Shown here: positions 7,861 to 14,337 of the stretch, piece after piece
How positions within the stretch are numbered: the first letter of the stretch is position 1
Layout of the letters: the number at the start of each line of letters is the position of its first letter
Virus record (IMG/VR): IMGVR_UViG_3300033388_005621
Span: 1 to 23,785 of that record
Reading direction: 5' to 3' (one strand)
From: a virus
Length of the DNA stretch: 23,785 bases
Program-made: the position numbers and the translations under genes
Notes under the pieces: generated by a model
Databases searched by the model: none
The model's input: only the letters and a program-made list of their open reading frames with translations
Told to the model about the DNA's origin: nothing

Positions 7861-8398
7861 GAATATATTCTAATACTATGTAGCAAGTATCGTATGCCGT
7901 TCTATCAACAGCCCCAGTATTTATGATTACATTAGTACCATCAACTGACAGTTCTATTCCATTATTTGCTGCAGTAATACTTGAATACGGTAGTGGTATA
8001 TAAGTGTGACCTGTTGTATCAGATGCAGTTCCATATATTCGTGTGAATGTTAATTGATCATTAACTGTTAACCCATGAGCTGAAGTTTTTGATGCTGCAT
8101 TTGGAAGAGCTCCAAAGTTAATTACTTTTCTAGACACTTGTCTGTGCTCGGGAGTTTGAGCGGAAGAAGAATCTAGTCCCTCTTTCTCGAACCAAAGTTG
8201 TCCATTTAAGAACTCTTGTTCTACATAATATCCCGCGTCTCTTAAGTTTACTCCTATGCGTATATTGTTTGTTGCTTGAGCTAGCCTAATAAGAAGGTCT
8301 TTAAGGTTTGGATCTATATTCTCCATATTATCTATTGTTGAGGTGTCAAAAATATCTGTTGTAGGTATAAATGCACCAAATTCAGACTGATTTGCCAT
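7853..8398 (-). CDS. Fibre-like structural protein on the minus strand, 181 aa
   Basis: The frame could be read further upstream, but AAAGGAGAAGAA directly before the ATG at 8396-8398 fixes the start at MANQSEFGAFIPTTDIFDTS. Residues about 20-80 are helical (NMENIDPNLKDLLIRLAQAT, then IRIGVNLRDAGYYVEQEFLN). The C-terminal half is a beta domain with VINFGALPNAASKTSAHGLT, FTRIYGTASDTTGHTYIPLP and a closing TAYDTCYIVLEYIQE. That pattern (FGxLPN, AHG, TRIYG, VVLEY-like end) recurs in environmental phage virion proteins and is probably an attachment or fibre domain. It is the only structural-looking gene on the minus strand here, ends against a hairpin, and is divergent from the next gene, which has nearly the same ribosome binding site. 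Confidence 0.7.
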   Translation of the reverse strand: MANQSEFGAFIPTTDIFDTSTIDNMENIDPNLKDLLIRLAQATNNIRIGVNLRDAGYYVEQEFLNGQLWFEKEGLDSSSAQTPEHRQVSRKVINFGALPNAASKTSAHGLTVNDQLTFTRIYGTASDTTGHTYIPLPYSSITAANNGIELSVDGTNVIINTGAVDRTAYDTCYIVLEYIQE

Positions 8399-8513
8399 TT
8401 CTTCTCCTTTTATGATTTTGATATCGTATGCTAGGGAAAATATTAAGAGATGTTTATCATTATTGCGAGACTCTTGATGTGTAAATTTATGTTCTATAAG
8501 GAGAAGAGATGGC
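8394..8513. repeat. Inverted repeat formed by two divergent start regions
   Basis: GCCATTTCTTCTCCTTTTA (8394-8412) and the reverse complement of TATAAGGAGAAGAGATGGC (8495-8513) match at 17 of 19 positions. Each arm holds the start codon and Shine-Dalgarno of one of two divergent genes, and the 82 nt between them must hold both promoters. Within it ATTAAGAG (8442-8449) and CTCTTGAT (8471-8478) form a smaller dyad with one G-T pair. No clear -35/-10 pair was found. Confidence 0.55.
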
Positions 8514-9114
8514 ACAAGGTAGTTTTTGGACAGGAAGAGAAGGCGGCATTGAGCGTGCTCCAATCGGTAGTCAACAACAAATGGGCGCTCAAAATCAAAT
8601 GTTACAAACGGCTTTGTCGGGATTGCAAGGTTCTCAACCTAGCTTTGCTCCTATAGAAGCACATGCAAGAAAACAATTTAAACAACAAACTCTTCCTGGA
8701 ATAATGGAAAGACTTACAAGTATGGGTGGACAGCGATCTAGCGCTCTTGGAGAATCACTTTCCGGAGGAGCACAAGATCTTGAGTCAAGTTTAGCTGCAA
8801 TGGGCAGTCAATTTGGAATGCAAAATAGAGGCCAATTGATGCAGATGCTTGGGATGGGTTTACAGCCTCAAGAGCAAATGTTCTATCGTCCTGGAACACA
8901 AGGATTTCTTGGAACTCTTGGCGGAGGATTAGCTCAAGGACTGGGTGCTCTTGGAGGAACATTAGGTGGATCTCTTTTTGGTGGCGGTGGTGGTCAAAAC
9001 CAGATTCTTCAGTTGTTAACTCAACTACTAGGTCAGCAACAAGGACAAGGTCAACAAGGCGGTGGTTCCATACAATCAAATCCTTCATTGAGCGGACAAA
9101 AATTTAGCTTTTAA
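8509..9114 (+). CDS. Gly/Gln-rich internal virion (ejection-type) protein, 201 aa
   Basis: AAGGAGAAG precedes the ATG by 3-4 nt. The N-terminal half is helical and Gln-rich (GSQQQMGAQNQMLQTAL, EAHARKQFKQQTLPGIMERL). Residues about 95-165 are hydrophobic and glycine-rich with spaced Leu (FLGTLGGGLAQGLGALGG, then SLFGGGGG), a possible membrane-interacting segment. The C-terminus is a low-complexity Gln/Gly tail. Short-tailed phages usually place small, membrane-active ejection proteins at this point (T7 gp14 or P22 gp7 role), followed by larger internal proteins, and that is the arrangement here. The function is inferred from composition and order, not from a recognised family. Confidence 0.6.
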   Translation: MAQGSFWTGREGGIERAPIGSQQQMGAQNQMLQTALSGLQGSQPSFAPIEAHARKQFKQQTLPGIMERLTSMGGQRSSALGESLSGGAQDLESSLAAMGSQFGMQNRGQLMQMLGMGLQPQEQMFYRPGTQGFLGTLGGGLAQGLGALGGTLGGSLFGGGGGQNQILQLLTQLLGQQQGQGQQGGGSIQSNPSLSGQKFSF

Positions 9115-9129
9115 TTAAAGGAAATTATT

Positions 9130-10260
9130 ATGGCTATACAAATTCTTCCTAGGGAGACTGGTCTTGGCGAGATTCTTGGAACAGGACTTGGTTCAGGTTT
9201 AAGTACCGGATTAGAACAACTCGCACAACAAAAAATGCAACAACTGCAAAGCAGGCAACAAAAAGCGGCTATGATTCCAGGAATCAAGAGTTCTTTAGGC
9301 GTCACGGATGAAGTAGCAAATCAATTAGTTAATTTGCCAACCTCAATGCTACAAGAAGTGTTTAAATCACAAGGGCGCGCAGGCAAAGAGGCAGGATTTC
9401 AACAAGCACTAGAAAGGCTTGGTCTTGGGACAGGCGATCAACAGCCGGGGCAACCTACTGTAGATCAAGTAGCACCGCAAGACGGCGGTATAATTGGTAG
9501 ACCACAACTTTCTGAAAAAGGTGCTACAGAAATAGCTAAGATTAAACAAGAACAGTTAAAAGAAGCTCGTAAAGATGTTAAACAGAAATGGGCGTTTAAT
9601 AAGGATTTTATAAGCGAATCTGTTAAAAAATCTTCTACAGCAAGAAAGGCAATTTCACGCTATAAGCAACTTAGAGCTTTAAGTGAAAAAGGAAATCTTA
9701 AAGCTGGCTTATATCATTCGCTCTTGAAAAAAACTGGATTAGATATTCCAGCTCTTATGAATGCAGATGAAGAAACATACCGAAAAATTCAAAATGAGTT
9801 TGTTACAGATATTAAGGATGTGTTTGGAGCTCGTATTACCGAAAAAATGATTGAAGTTTATCTAAAAATAATTCCAACACTTCAAAACACAGACGCTGGT
9901 AAAAAAATAATAATTGATATTCAAGAGCTTAAAGCAGAAGCTGAATTATCTAGAAGCAAATCAATAGAAGATGTAATTAGTGAAAATGGCGGAACTCCAC
10001 CATATGATCTAAATATTCAAGTAGATAGACGAATGAATGATATATATGACAACCTTGCTGAGAAGAGTGTTCAAAAAATTCAAGAAGGTCAGCAACATAT
10101 TAAGCAACAAAAAAGTGGAACTGCTTATGTTGGAAAAAAATATAAATCTTCTGAAGTAGATAGACTTCCTGTTGGCGTTATAAGTAAAGCAGACGCTAGT
10201 GGTAATAAATGGAAAGTAGGTCTTAATGCTGAAGGGAAAAAAGAATGGCAACTCGTTTAA
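9130..10260 (+). CDS. Probable internal virion / DNA ejection protein, 376 aa
   Basis: The gene begins 15 nt after the previous one with AAAGGA upstream. The N-terminus is Gly/Leu periodic (ETGLGEILGTGLGSGLSTGL) followed by a Gln-rich helix (LEQLAQQKMQQLQSRQQ). A flexible Gln/Pro/Gly region lies at about 90-125. The rest is almost entirely helical and basic. A section around residues 205-265 (NEFVTDIKDVFGARITEKMI, then IPTLQNTDAGKK) resembles a conserved stretch I recall from similar environmental phage proteins. The C-terminal 40 residues read as a small beta element (SSEVDRLPVGVISKADASGN). The stop overlaps the next gene by 16 nt, so the two are translationally coupled. Pilot or ejection protein is an inference from order and composition. 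Confidence 0.6.
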   Translation: MAIQILPRETGLGEILGTGLGSGLSTGLEQLAQQKMQQLQSRQQKAAMIPGIKSSLGVTDEVANQLVNLPTSMLQEVFKSQGRAGKEAGFQQALERLGLGTGDQQPGQPTVDQVAPQDGGIIGRPQLSEKGATEIAKIKQEQLKEARKDVKQKWAFNKDFISESVKKSSTARKAISRYKQLRALSEKGNLKAGLYHSLLKKTGLDIPALMNADEETYRKIQNEFVTDIKDVFGARITEKMIEVYLKIIPTLQNTDAGKKIIIDIQELKAEAELSRSKSIEDVISENGGTPPYDLNIQVDRRMNDIYDNLAEKSVQKIQEGQQHIKQQKSGTAYVGKKYKSSEVDRLPVGVISKADASGNKWKVGLNAEGKKEWQLV

Positions 10261-11714
10261 ATAATTCTTCTCCCAAAATTCCTGATTTTTTAGAAATAGA
10301 AGAAAATCAGGAAGAAACTGCCCTTCAAGAGCCACAAATGCAATCACAACAAGAACTTCTTCCTCAGCAACAGTTCCAACAACCGCAAGCTCCAATGGAA
10401 CTTGAAGTGGAAAGTGAACCAGCTGAAACATGGTCTCAATGGGGATTAAGAAATCTTGTTAATATTGTTAAGGGTGGAGCAGAAAAGGCCTTTGGGGTAT
10501 TGACAGGTGGAAACCTTATTGAGGGATATAAGGGATTTAAAAAAGCTGCCCAAAAGAAATGGGGCCCAGATTGGGATGGCCTATATAAAAAAATAGAACA
10601 AGAACAAGGACCAGAGGCAGCAAAAGGTGTTAAAAATCTACATGAAGTGCTTGGATTATCTTATGATCAACCATCTGCATTAGATTTTGTTACTTCAGGA
10701 GCTCCACCAACTAGTGAACATGCTAAAAGAGCAACTGAAGCAATAGCAGGATTAACTCTTGGTGTACCAGAAGAATATTGGGAGCCAAGAAATGATAATG
10801 AGAAAATATCTAGAGACTATGTTAACAGGGTAACTGGATATATGATGTCTCCGCAAGGAGGGGTTAGCTCGTTCATTCTACCAATTATAGGTATCGGTGG
10901 AAAAAACGCAGCTAAAGCGTTAGGTGCTAATGAATTTTGGCAGGAGGCTATTGGCACAGGAGCTGAGATAACCGCTAATATCTTTAATCCATATAATGCT
11001 GAAAAAAAATTAGCCGAGAACTTTAAGAATATTGATAAAAGAATTAGTTCTGTTGGTGATGGAAACGCAATAAAACTTAAAAAGGTAATGCAAGACGTTC
11101 AAGAGAAAGCATATGGATTTGGAGATCCAACAAAAGCAGACGAATGGATACTTAAAAGATCCGATAAAGTTTTAGATTTTATTAGGAATAAAAAAGTAAA
11201 TTTAAAAGATCTTTGGGACTATAAAACCGATAAATTCCCATCTCATATTGGAGAATTTAAAGGAGATAAATCAAAAATTTTTAATTTCTCTAAAAAACTT
11301 AATGATGTTATAGATGAAACAATTATATCTGCAACAAAAAAAGTTGATCCATCATTTGCAACTCTATATACAGATTCTAATAAGGTTTATTCATCAATGA
11401 TGAAAGGTGCGAATGTAGCCAATACTATGGATAATCTTAAAAATACTTTTGGAATAGCAAAAATTTTATCCGGAGGACTAAGAGGTGTAAAATGGATGCT
11501 ACAAGGAATAGCAAAAATAACCGGACTTAAGCACGTAGGACAAGCAGCTAATGTATTTGCCACTAGTAAGGCAGGAGTAAAGTTTTATGGAAAGATTCTT
11601 GCTGATGCTGCGCGAAATAATATACAATCAACATCAAGAAATATGAAAAAGATGCAGGCTGTTCTAGAAAAAGAATTTCCTGGAATAACAGAGCATATGG
11701 AAAATTATGAATAA
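10245..11714 (+). CDS. Probable internal virion / DNA ejection protein, 489 aa
   Basis: The ATG lies inside the end of the upstream gene (16-nt overlap) with GAAGGGA before it, indicating coupled translation. Residues 1-65 are acidic, Gln/Pro-rich and probably disordered. Around 66-95 is WSQWGLRNLVNIVKGGAEKA, an amphipathic helix. Residues about 205-235 are hydrophobic and glycine-rich (SSFILPIIGIGGKNAAKALG). The remainder is helical and lysine-rich, with a further apolar region at about 405-440 (IAKILSGGLRGVKWMLQGIA). No lytic transglycosylase motif or other enzyme signature is visible. With the two genes before it, this forms the third member of a likely ejection-protein set, increasing in size as in podoviruses. 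A strong terminator follows. Confidence 0.6.
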   Translation: MATRLNNSSPKIPDFLEIEENQEETALQEPQMQSQQELLPQQQFQQPQAPMELEVESEPAETWSQWGLRNLVNIVKGGAEKAFGVLTGGNLIEGYKGFKKAAQKKWGPDWDGLYKKIEQEQGPEAAKGVKNLHEVLGLSYDQPSALDFVTSGAPPTSEHAKRATEAIAGLTLGVPEEYWEPRNDNEKISRDYVNRVTGYMMSPQGGVSSFILPIIGIGGKNAAKALGANEFWQEAIGTGAEITANIFNPYNAEKKLAENFKNIDKRISSVGDGNAIKLKKVMQDVQEKAYGFGDPTKADEWILKRSDKVLDFIRNKKVNLKDLWDYKTDKFPSHIGEFKGDKSKIFNFSKKLNDVIDETIISATKKVDPSFATLYTDSNKVYSSMMKGANVANTMDNLKNTFGIAKILSGGLRGVKWMLQGIAKITGLKHVGQAANVFATSKAGVKFYGKILADAARNNIQSTSRNMKKMQAVLEKEFPGITEHMENYE

Positions 11715-11744
11715 AAAACCCTAATCTCTCTTTTTCTTTCATGT

Positions 11745-11783
11745 CCGGCGCTCGAGTTTATACTCAGGCGCCGGTTTTATTTT
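11745..11783 (+). terminator. Rho-independent terminator after the ejection genes
   Basis: CCGGCGC (11745-11751) pairs with GCGCCGG (11768-11774), with a further GAGT/ACTC pairing inside after a 2-nt mismatch, and TTTTATTTT follows. It ends the plus-strand structural transcript just before the minus-strand cassette. Confidence 0.8.
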
Positions 11784-11784
11784 C

Positions 11785-11812
11785 ACGGGTGTGCAGCTTA
11801 TTCACTACCCGT
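11785..11812. other. Second intergenic hairpin next to the minus-strand cassette
   Basis: ACGGGTGTG (11785-11793) pairs with CAC (11803-11805) and ACCCGT (11807-11812) with one bulged base. It lacks a T-tract on either strand, so it is not a classical terminator. It sits 16 nt beyond the stop of the minus-strand cassette and may protect that transcript's 3' end. Confidence 0.4.
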
Positions 11813-11827
11813 CAATACTAGAATTGC

Positions 11828-12238
11828 TTATGGTGTTTGTGGTGGCCAATTGTTTGATCTGATCTCCTGGCCGTTGTTATCATAATCAATTGGCTCATAG
11901 AAAGAAAGTCTTACTTTTCTTCCATTCCAATAAGAACCATTTACTATCTCATGGATGCTCTGACGTCGCACATTGGCATTACCATTAAGGCTAGAAACAA
12001 TAGGAACATGAATATTAGGTATATTTTTCCTACGAAACCTAATTGTGCTATTAGCACCATCCTTTGTTTTTTGGATTTTTCTCTTCTGTCCCTTATTCTT
12101 TCTGATCTTCTTTGTTGTTTTTTTATTATCTTCTCCCATATCTATTGCAGGAGATACTGCTAATGCATTTAATCCAAACAAAAGAAACACAACAATGCTA
12201 CATTTTTTTATACTTGCTCTCACACTTATATTTTGCAT
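11828..12238 (-). CDS. Secreted basic protein of unknown function, 136 aa
   Basis: AAAGGTAG stands about 7 nt before the ATG at 12236-12238. The N-terminus is a clear Sec-type signal peptide: basic n-region (MQNISVRASIKK), apolar core (CSIVVFLLFGLNAL) and Ala-containing c-region, with cleavage likely after about residue 27 or 31. The mature part opens with a very basic, probably disordered stretch (residues 38-60: KKTTKKIRKNKGQKRKIQK). A more ordered part follows, with IRFRRKNIPNIHVPIVSSL and a C-terminus rich in Asn, Asp and aromatic residues (LSFYEPIDYDNNGQEI). No Cys in the mature chain, no lipobox and no enzyme motif are visible. The start overlaps the end of the upstream membrane-protein gene by 41 nt, so the two are expressed together. 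Envelope-acting accessory protein (exclusion, lysis or host modification) is an inference. Confidence 0.65.
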   Translation of the reverse strand: MQNISVRASIKKCSIVVFLLFGLNALAVSPAIDMGEDNKKTTKKIRKNKGQKRKIQKTKDGANSTIRFRRKNIPNIHVPIVSSLNGNANVRRQSIHEIVNGSYWNGRKVRLSFYEPIDYDNNGQEIRSNNWPPQTP

Positions 12239-12491
12239 TTATAACTACCTTTACGATAAACGCGGTTAACAATAATATCCACACATACTGCGATGTAATA
12301 ACATCAATAAACATAATTAGAATAGCTAAAGGGATAAGTGTTACTACGTGCCATCCAGTTGGTGCATCGTAAGCAAGAACTCCACATAGAACACCAAAAC
12401 CGAATGATATAATAGTCAATAAACCTAACATTATTGACAATCTAACGGTCAATATCGTAAAAATCTTTTTTATCTCGTTTAAGTTTTTCAA
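12198..12491 (-). CDS. Small membrane protein (holin-like topology), 97 aa
   Basis: Three hydrophobic segments are visible: about residues 17-40 (RLSIMLGLLTIISFGFGVLC), 49-66 (VVTLIPLAILIMFIDVIT) and 68-84 (YVWILLLTAFIVKVVI). A short basic tail follows (KYKCESKYKKM). This size and topology fit a holin, an exclusion protein or another small inner-membrane protein; sequence alone does not choose. The start is uncertain: TTG at 12489-12491 has GAGGG at suitable distance but makes a 50-nt overlap with the regulator gene; an ATG at 12429-12431 gives a shorter protein without a visible Shine-Dalgarno. The 3' end overlaps the secreted-protein gene by 41 nt, suggesting coupled translation of a membrane/periplasm pair. 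Confidence 0.6.
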   Translation of the reverse strand: MKNLNEIKKIFTILTVRLSIMLGLLTIISFGFGVLCGVLAYDAPTGWHVVTLIPLAILIMFIDVITSQYVWILLLTAFIVKVVINAKYKCESKYKKM

Positions 12492-12621
12492 TTATAGCCC
12501 TCGTTATCCATTTAGTTATTGTACAATTACGATCAATACATTCTTTTTTAGCATCTTTAAAAATATCTTCTTGTATATCTACAGAGAGCCTTAATCGACC
12601 CGTTCTTCTTGTTTTTTCCAT
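12442..12621 (-). CDS. Ribbon-helix-helix DNA-binding protein, 59 aa
   Basis: AAGAAGGA about 8 nt before the ATG at 12619-12621 fixes the start, rather than longer in-frame starts. The fold is readable directly: a basic strand with alternating residues (GRLRLSVDI, residues 8-16), helix A (QEDIFKDAKKECIDRN), a turn with Thr, and helix B (TKWITRAIIEKLKRDKKD). This is the Arc/MetJ-type ribbon-helix-helix fold, whose dimers insert the paired strands in the DNA major groove. It is the first gene of the three-gene minus-strand cassette and probably autoregulates it. A palindrome GTGTACAC lies 28 nt upstream of its start. Antitoxins also use this fold, but the neighbour is a membrane protein and not a recognised toxin. 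Confidence 0.75.
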   Translation of the reverse strand: MEKTRRTGRLRLSVDIQEDIFKDAKKECIDRNCTITKWITRAIIEKLKRDKKDFYDIDR

Positions 12622-12635
12622 AATGAAATCCTTCT

Positions 12636-12656
12636 TTTTATACTCTAAGTGTACAC
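12636..12656 (-). promoter_or_regulatory. Candidate promoter/operator of the minus-strand cassette
   Basis: Read on the minus strand, GTGTACAC (12649-12656, a perfect 8-bp palindrome) lies 6 nt upstream of a TATAAA box (12637-12642), which is 15 nt before the regulator's start codon. A repressor bound there would block the promoter, as expected for autoregulation by the ribbon-helix-helix protein. The -35 is weak. Confidence 0.35.
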
Positions 12657-12703
12657 ATTTCCACACAAAAATAAAGTTATTTGTACCATTAGGACATAGT
12701 GTG

Positions 12704-12733
12704 TTGTTTGCTAGCTGAAGAAAAAGTTACAAT
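12704..12733 (+). promoter_or_regulatory. Candidate promoter for the fibre region
   Basis: TTGTTT (12704-12709) and TACAAT (12728-12733) are separated by 18 nt, directly upstream of the first fibre gene and divergent from the minus-strand cassette. The -10 matches consensus at five of six positions, the -35 at three. Confidence 0.35.
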
Positions 12734-12751
12734 TTTACAAAGGAGTTCAGA

Positions 12752-13975
12752 ATGTCAGTTTCAAAGCAAAGAAGAAATCTTGCTTATGGTGTTTCGAATC
12801 CTCTGCAAACCTTAAGTCCAGAGCCAATTGTTTCTTCACGGGCTCCTAAGACATCAGATAAGGCAGAGGTAGGAACAATTTGGGTATATAAAGCAACAAA
12901 TCAATCATATGTTCTTGCAAGCATAGTAGCTAACTCAGCTACATGGACACCACTTACAGTTAATGCAGGCGCTACAATTACAACTGGAGATCTCACTGTT
13001 GTAGCCTGTAATATTATTGTAACTGCAGGTGACATTAATCTTGCAGTCGGTGATGTTAATTTAACTTTTGGAGATTTATTAGCTCCTGCAGGGGATATTA
13101 CAGCAGGGAAAAAAGTTACAGGAGGAACAGGTCTTGTTGCCTCTATAGGAGGTGTTACATCAGGAAATGGAGATATTACAGCTACACTTGGAAATATTGT
13201 TACAAGTGCTGGAAGTATAATCTCACAAACAGATATTACTGCAGTTACTGGGGATATTAATGTTACAGCCGGTGATATCTACTGTGACGTTGGTCTTATA
13301 CAATCAACAGCTGGTGGAATGGCTGCTTTTACAACAATAGTTGCAGGACAAGGATTGCATTCAACAACAGGCGGGGTAACAGCTTTACTGGATGATATAA
13401 CAGCTAGTGCAGGTAACATTGTTGCAACACTAGGTGGCATTACAGCTGATGCAGGAGATATAACGGCAGTTCTTGGATCTGTCGAAGCTGGCACAACAGT
13501 TACAGCAGGCACAGGCATTATAGCAACTACTGGTGGAGTTTTAGCTAGTGCAGGTAACATTGTTGCAACACTAGGTGGCATTACAGCTGATGCAGGAGAT
13601 ATAACAGCAACTCTTGGTGCTGTCGAAGCTGGCACAACAGTTACAGCAGGCACAGGAGTCATTGCAACTACAGGCGGAGTCCTCGCAAGCGCAGGCAACA
13701 TTGTTGCAACTCTAGGTGGAATCACAGCTGACGCTGGAGATATAATAGCAACACTTGGTGATGTCTCAGCTGTTCAGTTAAGAGCTGGTGGGGATACAGG
13801 AGGTACCGCTACAGAAACAACTATTACTAATGGTGACGAAGGTACTGTTAGTTCAGGTGCTGGATCAATTAAGATGACGACAACCAACGCCTCAGATTCG
13901 ACGGGATTCATTAAAATTTACGTAGGAACTGACATAAAATATATTCCATATTTTGATACTCACGGCACACCGTAA
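12752..13975 (+). CDS. Repeat-rich beta-helix tail fibre, 407 aa
   Basis: AAAGGAG precedes the ATG by about 8 nt. Residues about 20-70 carry a docking-like motif: RAP at 30-32, GTIWVYKATNQSYVL and a Trp at 65. The same motif begins two later fibres, so it probably anchors the protein to the virion. Residues about 75-365 are a continuous series of 11-13-residue units of the type AGDITATLG, the signature of a beta-helix or trimeric beta-solenoid stalk. Part of this is a 47-residue tandem repeat (units at nt 13403, 13544 and 13685). The last 60 residues lose the repeat (NASDSTGFIKIYVGTDIKYI) and probably form a cap. No peptidase or depolymerase motif is seen. A hairpin follows the gene. Confidence 0.7.
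   Translation: MSVSKQRRNLAYGVSNPLQTLSPEPIVSSRAPKTSDKAEVGTIWVYKATNQSYVLASIVANSATWTPLTVNAGATITTGDLTVVACNIIVTAGDINLAVGDVNLTFGDLLAPAGDITAGKKVTGGTGLVASIGGVTSGNGDITATLGNIVTSAGSIISQTDITAVTGDINVTAGDIYCDVGLIQSTAGGMAAFTTIVAGQGLHSTTGGVTALLDDITASAGNIVATLGGITADAGDITAVLGSVEAGTTVTAGTGIIATTGGVLASAGNIVATLGGITADAGDITATLGAVEAGTTVTAGTGVIATTGGVLASAGNIVATLGGITADAGDIIATLGDVSAVQLRAGGDTGGTATETTITNGDEGTVSSGAGSIKMTTTNASDSTGFIKIYVGTDIKYIPYFDTHGTP
13403..13770 (+). repeat. Tandem 141-bp repeat in the beta-helix fibre
   Basis: Units begin at 13403, 13544 and 13685, exactly 141 bp apart; the third is partial. The first 62 bases of units 1 and 2 are identical, including third codon positions. Unit 3 keeps the protein (ASAGNIVATLGGITADAGDI) while differing at many synonymous sites. 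Confidence 0.85.
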
Positions 13976-13989
13976 AGTTCTTTGGTTCT

Positions 13990-14027
13990 TTGGTCGCTAC
14001 TGCGATTTATTTTGTAGTAGCGGCCAA
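13990..14027 (+). terminator. Hairpin after the beta-helix fibre gene
   Basis: TTGGTCGCTACT (13990-14001) pairs with AGTAGCGGCCAA (14016-14027), a 12-bp stem with one G-T pair and a 14-nt loop. The following TGTGATTGTT is only moderately T-rich, so termination may be partial. Confidence 0.6.
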
Positions 14028-14032
14028 TGTGA

Positions 14033-14060
14033 TTGTTCGTTAGAATTCTACTGATATATT
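14033..14060 (+). promoter_or_regulatory. Candidate extended -10 promoter
   Basis: TTGTTC (14033-14038), 16 nt, then TATATT (14055-14060) preceded by TGA, which makes an extended -10 (TGnTATATT). It follows a hairpin and lies 28 nt before the next start codon. Confidence 0.4.
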
Positions 14061-14088
14061 TTTAACACATTTTTATGAGGTAATTGTC

Positions 14089-14298
14089 ATGGACCAAAGA
14101 GCAATGTTCAATTTAGAAGTTAAAAAAGGCGAACGTACATTTATTTTTAGCATGCCTGTTGGCTCTCCATTTGGAGAAGCTTATGATGCAGCTTTTGAAG
14201 TTCTAGCTGAAATTCAGAAGATGTCAGCTAAGGCAGTAGAAAGTTCTAAGACGCCTGAAGTTAAAAAAGAAGAAGAAGTTGCTACTGAAAAAGAGTAA
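14089..14298 (+). CDS. Small protein of unknown function, 69 aa
   Basis: GAGGT precedes the ATG. The protein has a short beta-rich start (MFNLEVKKGERTFIFSMPVG), then SPFGEAYDAAFEVLAEIQKM, an amphipathic helix, and a disordered charged tail (PEVKKEEEVATEKE). No family is named. It opens a group of small genes between two large fibre genes, so a role as chaperone or small virion part for fibre assembly is possible but unproven. Confidence 0.65.
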   Translation: MDQRAMFNLEVKKGERTFIFSMPVGSPFGEAYDAAFEVLAEIQKMSAKAVESSKTPEVKKEEEVATEKE

Positions 14299-14337
14299 TT
14301 AGTCGGTGCCAACAATTTGTATAATAAAGGAAAGTTT

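Noticed and set aside
11951-12372. Plus-strand frames of 70-86 aa rich in Phe/Leu opposite the minus-strand cassette
   Set aside because: They are antisense to the better supported genes, which have clear Shine-Dalgarno sequences, a signal peptide and a recognisable RHH fold; hydrophobicity arises from antisense lysine codons.
13279-13725. 148-aa frame on the minus strand opposite the beta-helix fibre
   Set aside because: It is the complement of the repeats, rich in Pro/Val/Ala, with no ribosome binding site; a product of repeat codon bias.
14320-14325. TATAAT just before the 111-aa gene as a promoter
   Set aside because: It is only 12 nt from the start codon, so a transcript from it would lack the AAAGGA Shine-Dalgarno, and there is no -35.
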